Made by a program: the position numbers and the translations under genes. From Cylindrospermopsis curvispora GIHE-G1 (GTDB lineage: Bacteria > Cyanobacteriota > Cyanobacteriia > Cyanobacteriales > Nostocaceae): a stretch of DNA of 64,000 nt. Below the pieces are notes generated by a model. It was given only the letters and a program-made list of their open reading frames with translations, searched no databases and was not told the origin of the DNA. Where the stretch lies: positions 1,064,311 through 1,128,310 of the forward strand of contig NZ_CP060822.1 of the NCBI RefSeq assembly GCF_014489415.1. Direction: 5' to 3'. Of the stretch, positions 45,679 through 55,136 are shown in pieces (the first letter of the stretch is position 1; each line of letters opens with the position of its first letter).

Positions 45679-45748
45679 GGTTGAGGAATTAAAAAGGAGT
45701 TGGGGGGTCAAAAGGTAGAATTTTCGCTCGTGACCCAATCCCTATTCA

Positions 45749-47176
45749 CTATGCTAACTGAGCAATTTCTGCTTCCATGGTCTTAGCAATCTCACCCAGT
45801 TTTTCTGGGGAGTTGGTTTCTATATAAACTCTGACCAGGGGTTCTGTACCTGATGGACGCAATAGGATCCAACTACCCTCTGCTAAATACAGTTTAATTC
45901 CATCCTTTCTACCTACTTCCTTAACGCTAATACCAGCTACTTGGGAAGGGGGATTTTGGGTGTAGGATTTAATTACAGCATTTTTGTGAGCTTCCGTTAG
46001 GTGTAAGTCTAAGCGGTTGTTGTATAGCGGTCCATCCGCTTCTGCTATGGCTTCCTGAACTAATTGACTTAATGGTTTACCCTCGTATGCTATAGCTTCT
46101 GCTACTAGCATATCAGCTAATACACCATCCTTTTCCGGAATATGCCCAATCACACTTAAACCACCGGACTCTTCACCTCCAATTAACACGGTGGTTTCCC
46201 GCATTTTTTCGCCTATGTACTTAAAACCCACAGCAGTTTCATAAATTGGCAGACCATATTTGGCTGCAAAGTTATCTAATAGGTGGGTAGTCGCTACGGT
46301 TCGGACTATGGCACCACTTTTACCTTTGTTTTTGATTAAATGTCTGGCTAAAACCAATAATACTGTATTGGGGGTCAGCACGTTACCCAGCTCATCTACA
46401 ATCCCAAAGCGATCGCTATCACCATCCGTTGCTAAACCTAAATCAGCTTTGTCGTTTTTAACAGCTTCCACTAGTTCTACCAGTTGGTCACCCTTAGGTT
46501 CTGGCATACCCCCGCCAAATAACACATCTCTCCAGGTGTGGAAACTTTCCAGTTGGGTTCCACAATACTGTAATACCTCATCTAAATAACCACGGGATGT
46601 GGAATACAGGGCATCATATTTAACCTTTAAATTGGCACTCCTAATTTTTTCTACGTCCAGTAATTTGTAGATGAAATCAAGGTAATCAGGTTTAGGATCA
46701 AAGGTGGAAATTGTGCCTGATGGATTAGATCCTGGTAATTCGTCCGATGCCGTTTCTATATTGGCGACAATGGTATCCGTAATTTCTGGGGTGGCTGGAC
46801 CTGCATAATCTGGTATGTATTTAATCCCACAATAGGGAGCTGGATTATGACTAGCGGTAAACATCAAAGCACCTGCGGAATTCAGGTGTTTTGCATTGTA
46901 AGCTATGACTGGTGTTGGACAGTCTCGAACGGTAATTTTCACATCCCAACCTAAATCGGCCAAGACTGCTCCGGAAGTTCTGGCAAACTCGTCAGCGAGA
47001 AATCTTGTGTCGTAGGCGATTAAAACAGGTCTGCTCTTGTCGTAGGCAGTTTCCAGATAGGCTGCTATTGCTCTAGTTACTTTTCTAACATTAGAAAAGG
47101 TGAAATCATCGGCAATAATTCCCCGCCATCCGTCTGTACCAAATTTGATTTTACCAGAATTGCTAGGGTTACTCAT
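45749..47176 (-). CDS. Phosphoglucomutase/phosphomannomutase
   Basis: Alpha-D-phosphohexomutase of 475 aa interconverting hexose 1- and 6-phosphates in the cytoplasm. The phosphoserine is Ser109 in TASHNPAPYCGIKY. The metal loop is DGDSDRFG, the sugar-binding loop is GGEESGG and the C-terminal phosphate loop is RPSGTEPLVRVY. All four domains are complete. In cyanobacteria it may serve glycogen or nucleotide-sugar synthesis; the substrate preference cannot be read from sequence. Confidence 0.95.
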   Translation of the reverse strand: MSNPSNSGKIKFGTDGWRGIIADDFTFSNVRKVTRAIAAYLETAYDKSRPVLIAYDTRFLADEFARTSGAVLADLGWDVKITVRDCPTPVIAYNAKHLNSAGALMFTASHNPAPYCGIKYIPDYAGPATPEITDTIVANIETASDELPGSNPSGTISTFDPKPDYLDFIYKLLDVEKIRSANLKVKYDALYSTSRGYLDEVLQYCGTQLESFHTWRDVLFGGGMPEPKGDQLVELVEAVKNDKADLGLATDGDSDRFGIVDELGNVLTPNTVLLVLARHLIKNKGKSGAIVRTVATTHLLDNFAAKYGLPIYETAVGFKYIGEKMRETTVLIGGEESGGLSVIGHIPEKDGVLADMLVAEAIAYEGKPLSQLVQEAIAEADGPLYNNRLDLHLTEAHKNAVIKSYTQNPPSQVAGISVKEVGRKDGIKLYLAEGSWILLRPSGTEPLVRVYIETNSPEKLGEIAKTMEAEIAQLA

Positions 47177-47237
47177 TTTACTACTCTCTCTTGTAGATTA
47201 TGATTACTCTACTGTTCTTGATTATTCCAGATGTTGA

Positions 47238-48962
47238 TCAAACCATTCCATTGGGACTAACATTTTCTTCCTGATCTTTATGCTCTGAGAATTCTATGGG
47301 TGGTAATTCCTTAAGGATGGTAAACCGAATGTGGTTAATGGCTAATTCCCCAATGGATAACTCTTCCTTGGTTAATCTTTGACCATTGCTGCTTATGGTC
47401 TCAAAGGAAACCCCTTTACCAATTTCAATATGATACCAACACAAACCCATGAAAAATCTGGTGGGGTAGGGACCATAATCCCCAATGTCGTCCGGATTGG
47501 ATTCCATGGGTAACCAACCAAAATTGGGAATGTAAAACTCTAACCACACATGATTAAAGTCGGGTTGCAGGGGAACGCCTTTTAATTCTGGGTAGGGTGG
47601 ACATTTATACCTACCCACCGTGCGGCAGGGAATGCCATTTAAACGACATAAAGCTAGTAATACACCCACGTATTCTCCACAGGACCCAACTCCTCGACCT
47701 AGCACTATATCGGGGGTGTCTATATGGGGCTTAATTCCGTATGATAGCTCATCATAAACGTAGTTACGAATGCTATACATTTTGCGCAGTAGGTTGGTTT
47801 CTGAACCCACAGCTTCATGAGCAGCACGCCGCACGATGACCGTATTCATCGCTAAATCGTCGTCATCTACTAAATAGCGTGTTTGTAATTCCAAGGTCGG
47901 TTCTGGTATTTCTTCCGTATCTTTGGGAGTAATACGATACTTAATACCTCGTACTTCCAATAGTGCCTTCCAACCAAATATATGCCTTTCGCCGGGAACA
48001 AGGGTATCAAATTTGAACACTGCAATCCTTTGTCCAGAAATTACCTCTTCGGTGAAGGGTAGACCAATGGGCTCTACCTGTTTGACTTTTTGCCTTTCAG
48101 TTTCCGATGGGAGTGCAATACGCCATTCAATATCGGTTAAGTAAACTTCTTCTAGGGGAGCAATTTCTTCAACATAGGACATTTCCACTAAATAACCATT
48201 AGACAGTCCATAGCGTTTATCTGGATCATAATGATAGTGAAGTGGGTGAATAAAGGTTACGTCCCGATAGGTTAACTCGTGGTTAGGATCAGCGTTAGGG
48301 TTGTCACGAATGTAAGGCTCCTCCAAAGAATAGGAGACGTATAAAATATCTTTATCTGTATGGTCTTGATGGTATATGGCAATACCAGTTGGGGATGCAA
48401 AGGGAGTAAGGACACTAAAACGAACTTCTCCAGTAGCCCGATCCATTGAGTAGACAGTTTGTTCCGTGCGATCGCATATCCAAAGGGTTTCCTGACTGAC
48501 TGCTAAATTTTGTTTACCTACTCCAGGGGCGTAGAATCGGGTAATTTCTTTACGTGTGTCTCTGTCAAAAATCAGGATATAACCCATTCTCTGACAGCTA
48601 ATATAAACAGTGGCATCCCAAACAGCAATGCCATCAGCATTATATGGTAGGGTGGCAAAATGTTCCAAACCCAGGGAGTTTAGTTTACATAAATAGACGC
48701 TATTACCACGGGTAACCCAAAGGGTGTCTTCCCAAACTGCTAAACCGGTGACATCAGTAAATTCTTTTACCTGGTGAGGATTGAGAATTTTACTATTGTC
48801 GGAAACCGGGTCAATTTGGAGTAAATGTCCCTTGAGGGAGTCAATGGCAAGGAGTTGATCTTTAATAAAAGCGATACCATAGATGGTAGCAGCAGTCACT
48901 GGTCGAATTGTTTTTTGCCCAAACATCTGGCTAACATTGAAATTAGGGAGTATCAAACTCAT
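47238..48962 (-). CDS. Beta-propeller-like protein with C-terminal transglutaminase domain
   Basis: A 574-aa protein in two parts. Residues 1-230 contain repeated short strands (GIAFIKDQLLAID, GLAVWEDTLWVTR, GIAVWDATVYISC, LAVSQETLWICD, GIAIYHQD), consistent with an NHL/Kelch-like propeller. The C-terminal part (about 390-530) is a transglutaminase-like cysteine protease fold with Cys in RGVGSCGEYVG, His in DFNHVWLEF and Asp in MESNPDD, so the triad is complete. No signal peptide is seen. The target is unknown. It lies just downstream of the divergent Ca2+-ATPase promoter. Confidence 0.85.
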   Translation of the reverse strand: MSLILPNFNVSQMFGQKTIRPVTAATIYGIAFIKDQLLAIDSLKGHLLQIDPVSDNSKILNPHQVKEFTDVTGLAVWEDTLWVTRGNSVYLCKLNSLGLEHFATLPYNADGIAVWDATVYISCQRMGYILIFDRDTRKEITRFYAPGVGKQNLAVSQETLWICDRTEQTVYSMDRATGEVRFSVLTPFASPTGIAIYHQDHTDKDILYVSYSLEEPYIRDNPNADPNHELTYRDVTFIHPLHYHYDPDKRYGLSNGYLVEMSYVEEIAPLEEVYLTDIEWRIALPSETERQKVKQVEPIGLPFTEEVISGQRIAVFKFDTLVPGERHIFGWKALLEVRGIKYRITPKDTEEIPEPTLELQTRYLVDDDDLAMNTVIVRRAAHEAVGSETNLLRKMYSIRNYVYDELSYGIKPHIDTPDIVLGRGVGSCGEYVGVLLALCRLNGIPCRTVGRYKCPPYPELKGVPLQPDFNHVWLEFYIPNFGWLPMESNPDDIGDYGPYPTRFFMGLCWYHIEIGKGVSFETISSNGQRLTKEELSIGELAINHIRFTILKELPPIEFSEHKDQEENVSPNGMV

Positions 48963-49114
48963 ATTATTCCGTCATATTATTCATATTATTTTATTGGTGG
49001 TCTCCACTGTTTACAGTAACTAGTCACCAATGAGGTATTTGATGGAATTTCTGCCATCACTCAATTATGATCGAATTTTGTAACCATTTCCCGTAACTTA
49101 CACAAACTTACACA

Positions 49115-51976
49115 ATGTCTGCCCATTCTTTGCCTGAAGATGCCGCAGTTTGGCATAGTTTAGAGATAGATAAAGCTTTAGAGCTGCTTGATAGTAATGC
49201 TGATGATGGCTTAACACCATCCCAAGTTGAAGAACGTTTACTCAAGTATGGTTCTAATGAACTGGAAGAACACGGTGGACGTAGTCCCTGGCAAATTCTC
49301 CTCGACCAGTTCACTAACATCATGTTGTTGATGCTGATTGGTGTGGCCTTCATTTCTGGTTTTTTGGACTTTTTGTCCCTACAACAGGGGACCTTAAAGT
49401 CGGGAGAAGTTCCTTTTAAAGATACAATTGCAATTATGGCAATTGTGATTCTTAATGGTGTACTTGGATATGTCCAAGAAAGCCGAGCAGAAAAAGCTTT
49501 AGCAGCTTTGAAAAAGCTATCATCTCCCTCAGTGCGTGTACTTCGCAATGGCAAATTAGCGGATATAGCAGGGAAAGACCTTGTACCCGGTGATGTGATG
49601 TTGCTGGAAGCAGGAGTGCAGGTAGCTGCTGATGGACGTTTACTGGAACAGTCAAACCTGCAAATCAGAGAGTCCGCCCTGACCGGTGAAGCTGAAGCAG
49701 TAAGTAAACAAGCTGTACTTACCTTGCCTAAAGATGCTGCATTGGGCGATCGCCTAAATTTAGTTTTTCAGGGGACAGAAGTAGTCCAAGGTCGTGCCAA
49801 GGTTGTGGTCACTAATACTGGGATGACAACAGAGCTGGGAAAAATAGCTGCTATGCTCCAGTCAGTGGATAGTGAACCCACTCCTTTGCAGCAGCGCATG
49901 ACCCAATTGGGTAATGCGTTAGTCACCGGTTCTTTAGTATTAGTAGGGATTGTTGTCCTGACTGGCATCATCCAAGCGCGTGGTTTTAGTAACATACAAG
50001 AACTGCTGGAAGTATCCCTCAGCATGGCAGTAGCAGTAGTCCCAGAAGGTTTACCTGCGGTAATTACCGTAACTCTGGCTTTGGGGACTCAACGTATGGT
50101 CCGTCATCATGCTTTAATTCGCAAACTCCCAGCAGTGGAAACCTTAGGATCGGTAACCACTATCTGTTCCGATAAAACCGGGACTTTAACTCAAAACAAA
50201 ATGGTGGTGCAGTCCGTTTACACTAATCAAAAAGGTTTTAGAGTTACAGGGGAAGGTTATGCTCCCGTGGGTGATTTTCAATTAAAAGGGCAGAATATTG
50301 ATTTAGAAGACCATCCAGAAATATCTGGTTTATTAGTGGCCTGTGCTGTATGTAATGACTCCGTACTACAAAAGGAAGCTGGAGAATGGGCAATTTTGGG
50401 AGACCCCACTGAAGGAGCTTTAATGACCTTGGCGGGGAAAGCTAGTATTGAAAGAGATCAGTGGAATAGCAAATTACCCCGGGTGTCTGAGTTTCCCTTT
50501 TCTTCTGAACGCAAACGCATGAGCGTGATCTCCCAAATACAGGAAGTGGCCACTGGTAATCCTGGCATTAGTGGTGTTGACCCCATAATAGCTGGATTTG
50601 TCAGTTCAGAACCCTATTTAATGTTCACTAAAGGTTCCCCAGAATTAACTTTGGCTCGCTGTAATCAAATTTACTTGGGTAATGGCAGTTTTCCCATAGA
50701 AGAGGAGCAACGTAGTCAAATTCTGATTGCCAATGATCAAATGGCTTCCCAGGGTTTACGAGTTCTGGGTTTGGCCTATAAACCTTTGAAGGAAATCCCA
50801 CCAGAAGCATCCGAGGATACCTCAGAAAATGAGTTGGTGTGGTTAGGTTTAGTGGGTATGTTGGATGCACCCCGCCCAGAAGTACGTGCAGCTGTCGCAG
50901 AATGTCGTCAAGCTGGAATTCGCCCCATTATGATTACTGGTGACCATCAGTTAACTGCACGGGCGATCGCTGTGGATCTGGGTATTGCTGATAAGGATGC
51001 TAGGGTGGTTACCGGTCAAGATTTACAACGGATGAGTGACCAGGAAATAGAAGACCAGGTAGATTTAGTCAGCATTTACGCTAGAGTTTCTCCCGAACAC
51101 AAATTGCGAATTGTTCAAGCATTGCAAAGACGCGGTAGATTTGTGGCCATGACAGGTGATGGGGTTAATGACGCTCCTGCTCTTAAACAAGCTGATATTG
51201 GTATTGCGATGGGCATTACTGGTACAGATGTGAGCAAGGAAGCTAGTGATATGGTGTTGTTGGATGACAACTTTGCTACCATAGTAGCAGCTACTAAAGA
51301 AGGTAGAGTGGTTTATACGAATATTAGAAGGTTTATTAAGTACATTTTGGGCAGTAATATCGGTGAGGTTCTCACCATTGCAGCAGCACCAATTTTGGGT
51401 TTGGGTGGTGTTCCCCTTAGTCCTTTACAAATCCTGTGGATGAACCTAGTGACTGATGGTCTACCAGCTTTAGCTTTAGCTGTGGAACCTCCGGAACCGG
51501 ATGTGATGCAGCGCCCCCCCTTTAGTCCCCGGGAAAGTATTTTTGCCAGAGGACTGGGATCTTACATGGTTCGCATTGGCATTGTATTTGCCATCATCAC
51601 TATTATCCTGATGGAATGGGCTTATTTCCATGTTAAGTCCGCAACGGGAGATGGTCTGAGTCCTGAACGCTGGAAAACTATGGTTTTTACCTCTTTGTGT
51701 ATCGCCCAAATGGGCCATGCGATCGCCATTCGTTCTAATAACCAACTGACAATTGAAATGAATCCCCTATCCAATATATTTGTGTTAGGAGCAGTAATTG
51801 CAACAACTATTTTACAGTTGTTATTAATCTATGTTCCACCTTTGAGGGATTTCTTTGGTACCCATTATTTACCTTTGCATGAGTTGTTCATCTGTATAGG
51901 GTTTAGTGCCTTAATGTTTGTTTGGGTTGAGTGCGAAAAAATATTCTTCCGGGTTATGGGTAAGAAGAATGTTTAA
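49115..51976 (+). CDS. P-type Ca2+-ATPase (PacL-like)
   Basis: Cation-exporting P-type ATPase of 953 aa. N-terminal cation ATPase domain (about 5-75), TGEAEAV actuator loop, the phosphorylated Asp in [13 protein letters not shown], the ATP site in FTKGSPE and the hinge [12 protein letters not shown]. Transmembrane helix 4 has [17 protein letters not shown] is typical of type IIA/SPCA calcium pumps, and helix 6 has [12 protein letters not shown]. All catalytic residues are present. Calcium (or manganese) is the likely ion; this is inferred from the motif. It is transcribed alone. Confidence 0.92.
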   Translation: MSAHSLPEDAAVWHSLEIDKALELLDSNADDGLTPSQVEERLLKYGSNELEEHGGRSPWQILLDQFTNIMLLMLIGVAFISGFLDFLSLQQGTLKSGEVPFKDTIAIMAIVILNGVLGYVQESRAEKALAALKKLSSPSVRVLRNGKLADIAGKDLVPGDVMLLEAGVQVAADGRLLEQSNLQIRESALTGEAEAVSKQAVLTLPKDAALGDRLNLVFQGTEVVQGRAKVVVTNTGMTTELGKIAAMLQSVDSEPTPLQQRMTQLGNALVTGSLVLVGIVVLTGIIQARGFSNIQELLEVSLSMAVAVVPEGLPAVITVTLALGTQRMVRHHALIRKLPAVETLGSVTTICSDKTGTLTQNKMVVQSVYTNQKGFRVTGEGYAPVGDFQLKGQNIDLEDHPEISGLLVACAVCNDSVLQKEAGEWAILGDPTEGALMTLAGKASIERDQWNSKLPRVSEFPFSSERKRMSVISQIQEVATGNPGISGVDPIIAGFVSSEPYLMFTKGSPELTLARCNQIYLGNGSFPIEEEQRSQILIANDQMASQGLRVLGLAYKPLKEIPPEASEDTSENELVWLGLVGMLDAPRPEVRAAVAECRQAGIRPIMITGDHQLTARAIAVDLGIADKDARVVTGQDLQRMSDQEIEDQVDLVSIYARVSPEHKLRIVQALQRRGRFVAMTGDGVNDAPALKQADIGIAMGITGTDVSKEASDMVLLDDNFATIVAATKEGRVVYTNIRRFIKYILGSNIGEVLTIAAAPILGLGGVPLSPLQILWMNLVTDGLPALALAVEPPEPDVMQRPPFSPRESIFARGLGSYMVRIGIVFAIITIILMEWAYFHVKSATGDGLSPERWKTMVFTSLCIAQMGHAIAIRSNNQLTIEMNPLSNIFVLGAVIATTILQLLLIYVPPLRDFFGTHYLPLHELFICIGFSALMFVWVECEKIFFRVMGKKNV

Positions 51977-52023
51977 CAGTTAATTGGGGGAATGGGGAAA
52001 TGGGTTAAATCTTCCATATCAAA

Positions 52024-53139
52024 ATGTATTTACAATCTTTAGAGCTGCGACATTTTCGCAATTATCAGGAACAAAAAGTTGAGTTTACAGCACCGAAAAC
52101 CATCTTAGTTGGTAATAATGCCCAGGGAAAATCTAATTTATTGGAGTCAGTGGAGTTATTGGCCACATTAAGATCCCATCGTTTGGGTAAGGATCGTGAT
52201 TTTATTCAGGAGGGTGCAGAAATAGCACAAGTCAGTGCGATATTAGAAAGAATAACGGGAGTCAATGATTTAACCTTACATTTGCGTCGAAATGGTCGTC
52301 GCAGCGTGGCTATAAATGGAGAGAAAGTTCGCAGACAAATGGATTTTCTGGGTATTTTAAATGCCGTAGAATTTTCTAGTTTAGACTTAGAATTAGTGAG
52401 GGGTAGTCCCGCCATTCGTCGGACTTGGTTAGACACTCTCTTAGTGCAGTTGGAACCCGTATATGCCCATATCTTGCATCAATATAACCAGGTCCTGCGT
52501 CAACGTAATGCATTTTTAAAAACCAGTCAACAGACGGGAATCAAAAATCATGATTCTGAATTAGCAATTTGGGACGCCCAGTTAGTCACTACGGGAACAA
52601 AAGTTATGAGAAGGCGAAATAGGGCAATTCAGAGACTAGCACCCATTGCGACAGATTGGCATTCGAGTATTAGCGGTAAAACGGAAAAACTACAAATCAA
52701 CTATATGCCCAATGTACCAATACCAATAGATGAACAACAAGAATTACCACATTTTTTTTTGGACAGAGTGCAACAGCATTCTGCTATAGAATCATATCGG
52801 GGTACAACTTTAGTTGGACCTCACCGAGATGAAATAGAATTAATAGTTAATGGAACTCCCGCTCGTCAATATGCTTCCCAAGGTCAACAGCGTACATTGG
52901 TTTTAGCGTTAAAATTGGCGGAACTACAGTTAATTGAAGAAGTGGTTAATGATACTCCTTTACTATTATTGGATGATGTGTTGGCAGAATTAGATCTTTC
53001 GCGCCAAAATCAATTATTGGATGCTATTCAAGATCGGTTTCAGACTTTAATTACGACCACTCATTTGGGAGCATTTGATGCCCAATGGCTAAATTCTTCA
53101 CAAATTCTCTTTGTCAAATCCGGAACAATTTCTAAATAA
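52024..53139 (+). CDS. recF: DNA replication and repair protein RecF
   Basis: ABC-type ATPase of 371 aa that loads RecA at single-strand gaps with RecO and RecR. Walker A is GNNAQGKSNLLES, the signature reads QYASQGQQRTLVLALKLA and Walker B is LLLLDDVLAELD. The opening YLQSLELRHFRNY is typical. Intact. The VOC gene starts 5 bp after its stop, so the two are likely to be co-transcribed. Confidence 0.97.
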   Translation: MYLQSLELRHFRNYQEQKVEFTAPKTILVGNNAQGKSNLLESVELLATLRSHRLGKDRDFIQEGAEIAQVSAILERITGVNDLTLHLRRNGRRSVAINGEKVRRQMDFLGILNAVEFSSLDLELVRGSPAIRRTWLDTLLVQLEPVYAHILHQYNQVLRQRNAFLKTSQQTGIKNHDSELAIWDAQLVTTGTKVMRRRNRAIQRLAPIATDWHSSISGKTEKLQINYMPNVPIPIDEQQELPHFFLDRVQQHSAIESYRGTTLVGPHRDEIELIVNGTPARQYASQGQQRTLVLALKLAELQLIEEVVNDTPLLLLDDVLAELDLSRQNQLLDAIQDRFQTLITTTHLGAFDAQWLNSSQILFVKSGTISK

Positions 53140-53143
53140 TATA

Positions 53144-53506
53144 ATGGAAATCATTCAAAGTCTCCACACCACCATACTGGTCACTGACTTAGAAAAGTCA
53201 GAACAATTTTATGGCACTATATTAGGACTGGCTAAAATTGAACGCCCCCTGAAATATCCAGGTGTATGGTATCAAATTGGTCACCATCAAATACATTTAA
53301 TTCTTGCTCCATCTGTTCCTACTCAAAACCAAAATCACAAATGGAGTCTGAATCCCCATATAGCTTTCTCTGTTCTAGATTTGACCACAGCACAGCTAGA
53401 ACTACAAAACCAGAATGTGACCTTTCAAACCAGCTCATCCGGTCGTCGCGCCATTTTTATCCAAGATCCAGATGGTAATATTGTGGAGCTGGCCCAAGCA
53501 GGATAA
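53144..53506 (+). CDS. VOC-family (glyoxalase/bleomycin-resistance-like) protein
   Basis: A 120-aa protein from ATG 53144 (MEIIQSLHTTILVTDLEKS). The upstream part of the frame overlaps recF and is not used. The two beta-alpha-beta-beta-beta units are clear: FYGTILGLAKIERP, HIAFSVLDL and the last strand IFIQDPDGNIVELAQ. Metal ligands (His8, His52-like and the C-terminal Glu) are plausible. Substrate unknown; the family includes dioxygenases, glyoxalases and drug-binding proteins. Confidence 0.88.
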   Translation: MEIIQSLHTTILVTDLEKSEQFYGTILGLAKIERPLKYPGVWYQIGHHQIHLILAPSVPTQNQNHKWSLNPHIAFSVLDLTTAQLELQNQNVTFQTSSSGRRAIFIQDPDGNIVELAQAG

Positions 53507-53564
53507 TTCCTGGTAAAATGACCTTCTATCACAAATTTTTTATCCCCAAGGAATCCAGGAAATT

Positions 53565-55115
53565 ATGGCCCGTCTGGCATTAATAAGTGTATCTAATAAA
53601 ACAGGTATAGTTAACTTGGCCCGTACCTTAGTAGAGGAATTTCAGTTTGATATTGTTAGTAGTGGAGGAACAGCCAAAACCCTGAAGGAAGCTGGCATAC
53701 CTGTCACTAAAGTATCTGATTACACTGGATTCCCTGAAATATTAGGGGGTCGGGTTAAAACTCTTCATCCTCGTATACATGGTGGTATTTTAGCACGACG
53801 TGACATTCCTCAGGATATGATAGACCTGGAAAATAATCAGGTTCTTCCCATTGATCTGGTTGTTGTTAATTTATATCCCTTTGAAGAGACTATTGCCCAG
53901 TCTGATACTACCCTGGCTCAAGCAGTAGAGCAAATTGATATTGGTGGTCCAGCAATGTTGCGCGCTGCATCCAAGAACTTTGCCCATTTAACGGTATTAT
54001 GTCATCCCGAACAATATAGTAGTTATTTACAACAATTACGGGAAAATGGATCAGTTTCCCTGGAATTTCGCCAAAAATGCGCCTTGCAGGGATTCTCGCA
54101 CACAGCTAGTTATGATCATGCGATCGCAACTTATCTCTCAGAGAGAGAAAATCCCAGTTTATCTGAAAATGACCTGACAGAAAACTACAGTATTGCGGGT
54201 AAGCGAATTCAAACCCTACGTTATGGTGAAAATCCTCATCAACCTGCAACCTGGTATGGGACAGGTAGTAAGCCAACTGGTTGGACTTCAGCAATAAAGT
54301 TGCAAGGTAAGGAACTTAGCTATAATAATTTAGTAGATTTAGAAGCTGCTAGACAAATTATTGCTGAATTTACAGATCTGCCAGCAGCGACAATTATTAA
54401 ACATAATAATCCCTGTGGAACTGCTGAAGCTGATACTATTTTTACTGCTTATCAAAATGCCTACAATGCTGATAGTGTATCGGCTTTTGGTGGAATTGTC
54501 GCCCTCAATCGCCCTATTGATACTCCAACTGCATTGGAACTAACTAAGACATTTCTAGAATGCGTAGTTGCTCCCGATTGTGATCAAGAAGCACAAGGGA
54601 TTTTAAATAAAAAGGGTAATGTGCGAGTCTTAATTTTACCAGACCTATGGAGTGGACCAAAGGAAACAGTCAAAGCAATAGCAGGTGGTCTTCTAGTACA
54701 AACTGCTGATGATACAATTGCTGATAGTGCTAAATGGCAGGTTGTCACTAAAGTTAAACCTACTCCAGAAGAATTGGCAGAATTACTATTCGCTTGGAAA
54801 GTTTGCAAGCATGTCAAATCTAATGCTATTGTAATCAGTAAACAGAGAACCACTCTAGGTGTGGGTGCAGGCCAAATGAATCGGGTTGGTTCAACCAAAA
54901 TAGCTCTAGAACAAGCGGGAGCAGGAACTAAAGGTGCTGTTTTAGCCAGTGATGGTTTTTTCCCCTTCGACGATACAGTGAGAACAGCTGCTGCTGCTGG
55001 TATTACTGCTATTGTGCAACCAGGAGGAAGTTTACGAGATCAAGATTCCATCAAAGCTGCTGACGAGCTTGGTTTATCAATGGTGATGACTGGTGTGAGG
55101 CATTTTTTGCATTAG
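53565..55115 (+). CDS. purH: Bifunctional AICAR formyltransferase/IMP cyclohydrolase
   Basis: Last two steps of IMP synthesis, 516 aa. The N-terminal MGS-like cyclohydrolase domain (1-195) carries SVSNKTGIVNLA, SSGGTAKTL and GGRVKTLHPRIHGG. The formyltransferase domain has KHNNPCGTAEA, with the catalytic Lys-His-like pair, and GVGAGQMNRVGS. Complete and typical. It follows the VOC gene by 58 bp on the same strand and is convergent with recG across about 20 bp. Confidence 0.98.
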   Translation: MARLALISVSNKTGIVNLARTLVEEFQFDIVSSGGTAKTLKEAGIPVTKVSDYTGFPEILGGRVKTLHPRIHGGILARRDIPQDMIDLENNQVLPIDLVVVNLYPFEETIAQSDTTLAQAVEQIDIGGPAMLRAASKNFAHLTVLCHPEQYSSYLQQLRENGSVSLEFRQKCALQGFSHTASYDHAIATYLSERENPSLSENDLTENYSIAGKRIQTLRYGENPHQPATWYGTGSKPTGWTSAIKLQGKELSYNNLVDLEAARQIIAEFTDLPAATIIKHNNPCGTAEADTIFTAYQNAYNADSVSAFGGIVALNRPIDTPTALELTKTFLECVVAPDCDQEAQGILNKKGNVRVLILPDLWSGPKETVKAIAGGLLVQTADDTIADSAKWQVVTKVKPTPEELAELLFAWKVCKHVKSNAIVISKQRTTLGVGAGQMNRVGSTKIALEQAGAGTKGAVLASDGFFPFDDTVRTAAAAGITAIVQPGGSLRDQDSIKAADELGLSMVMTGVRHFLH

Positions 55116-55136
55116 CATGACAAATAAAAATTAACA

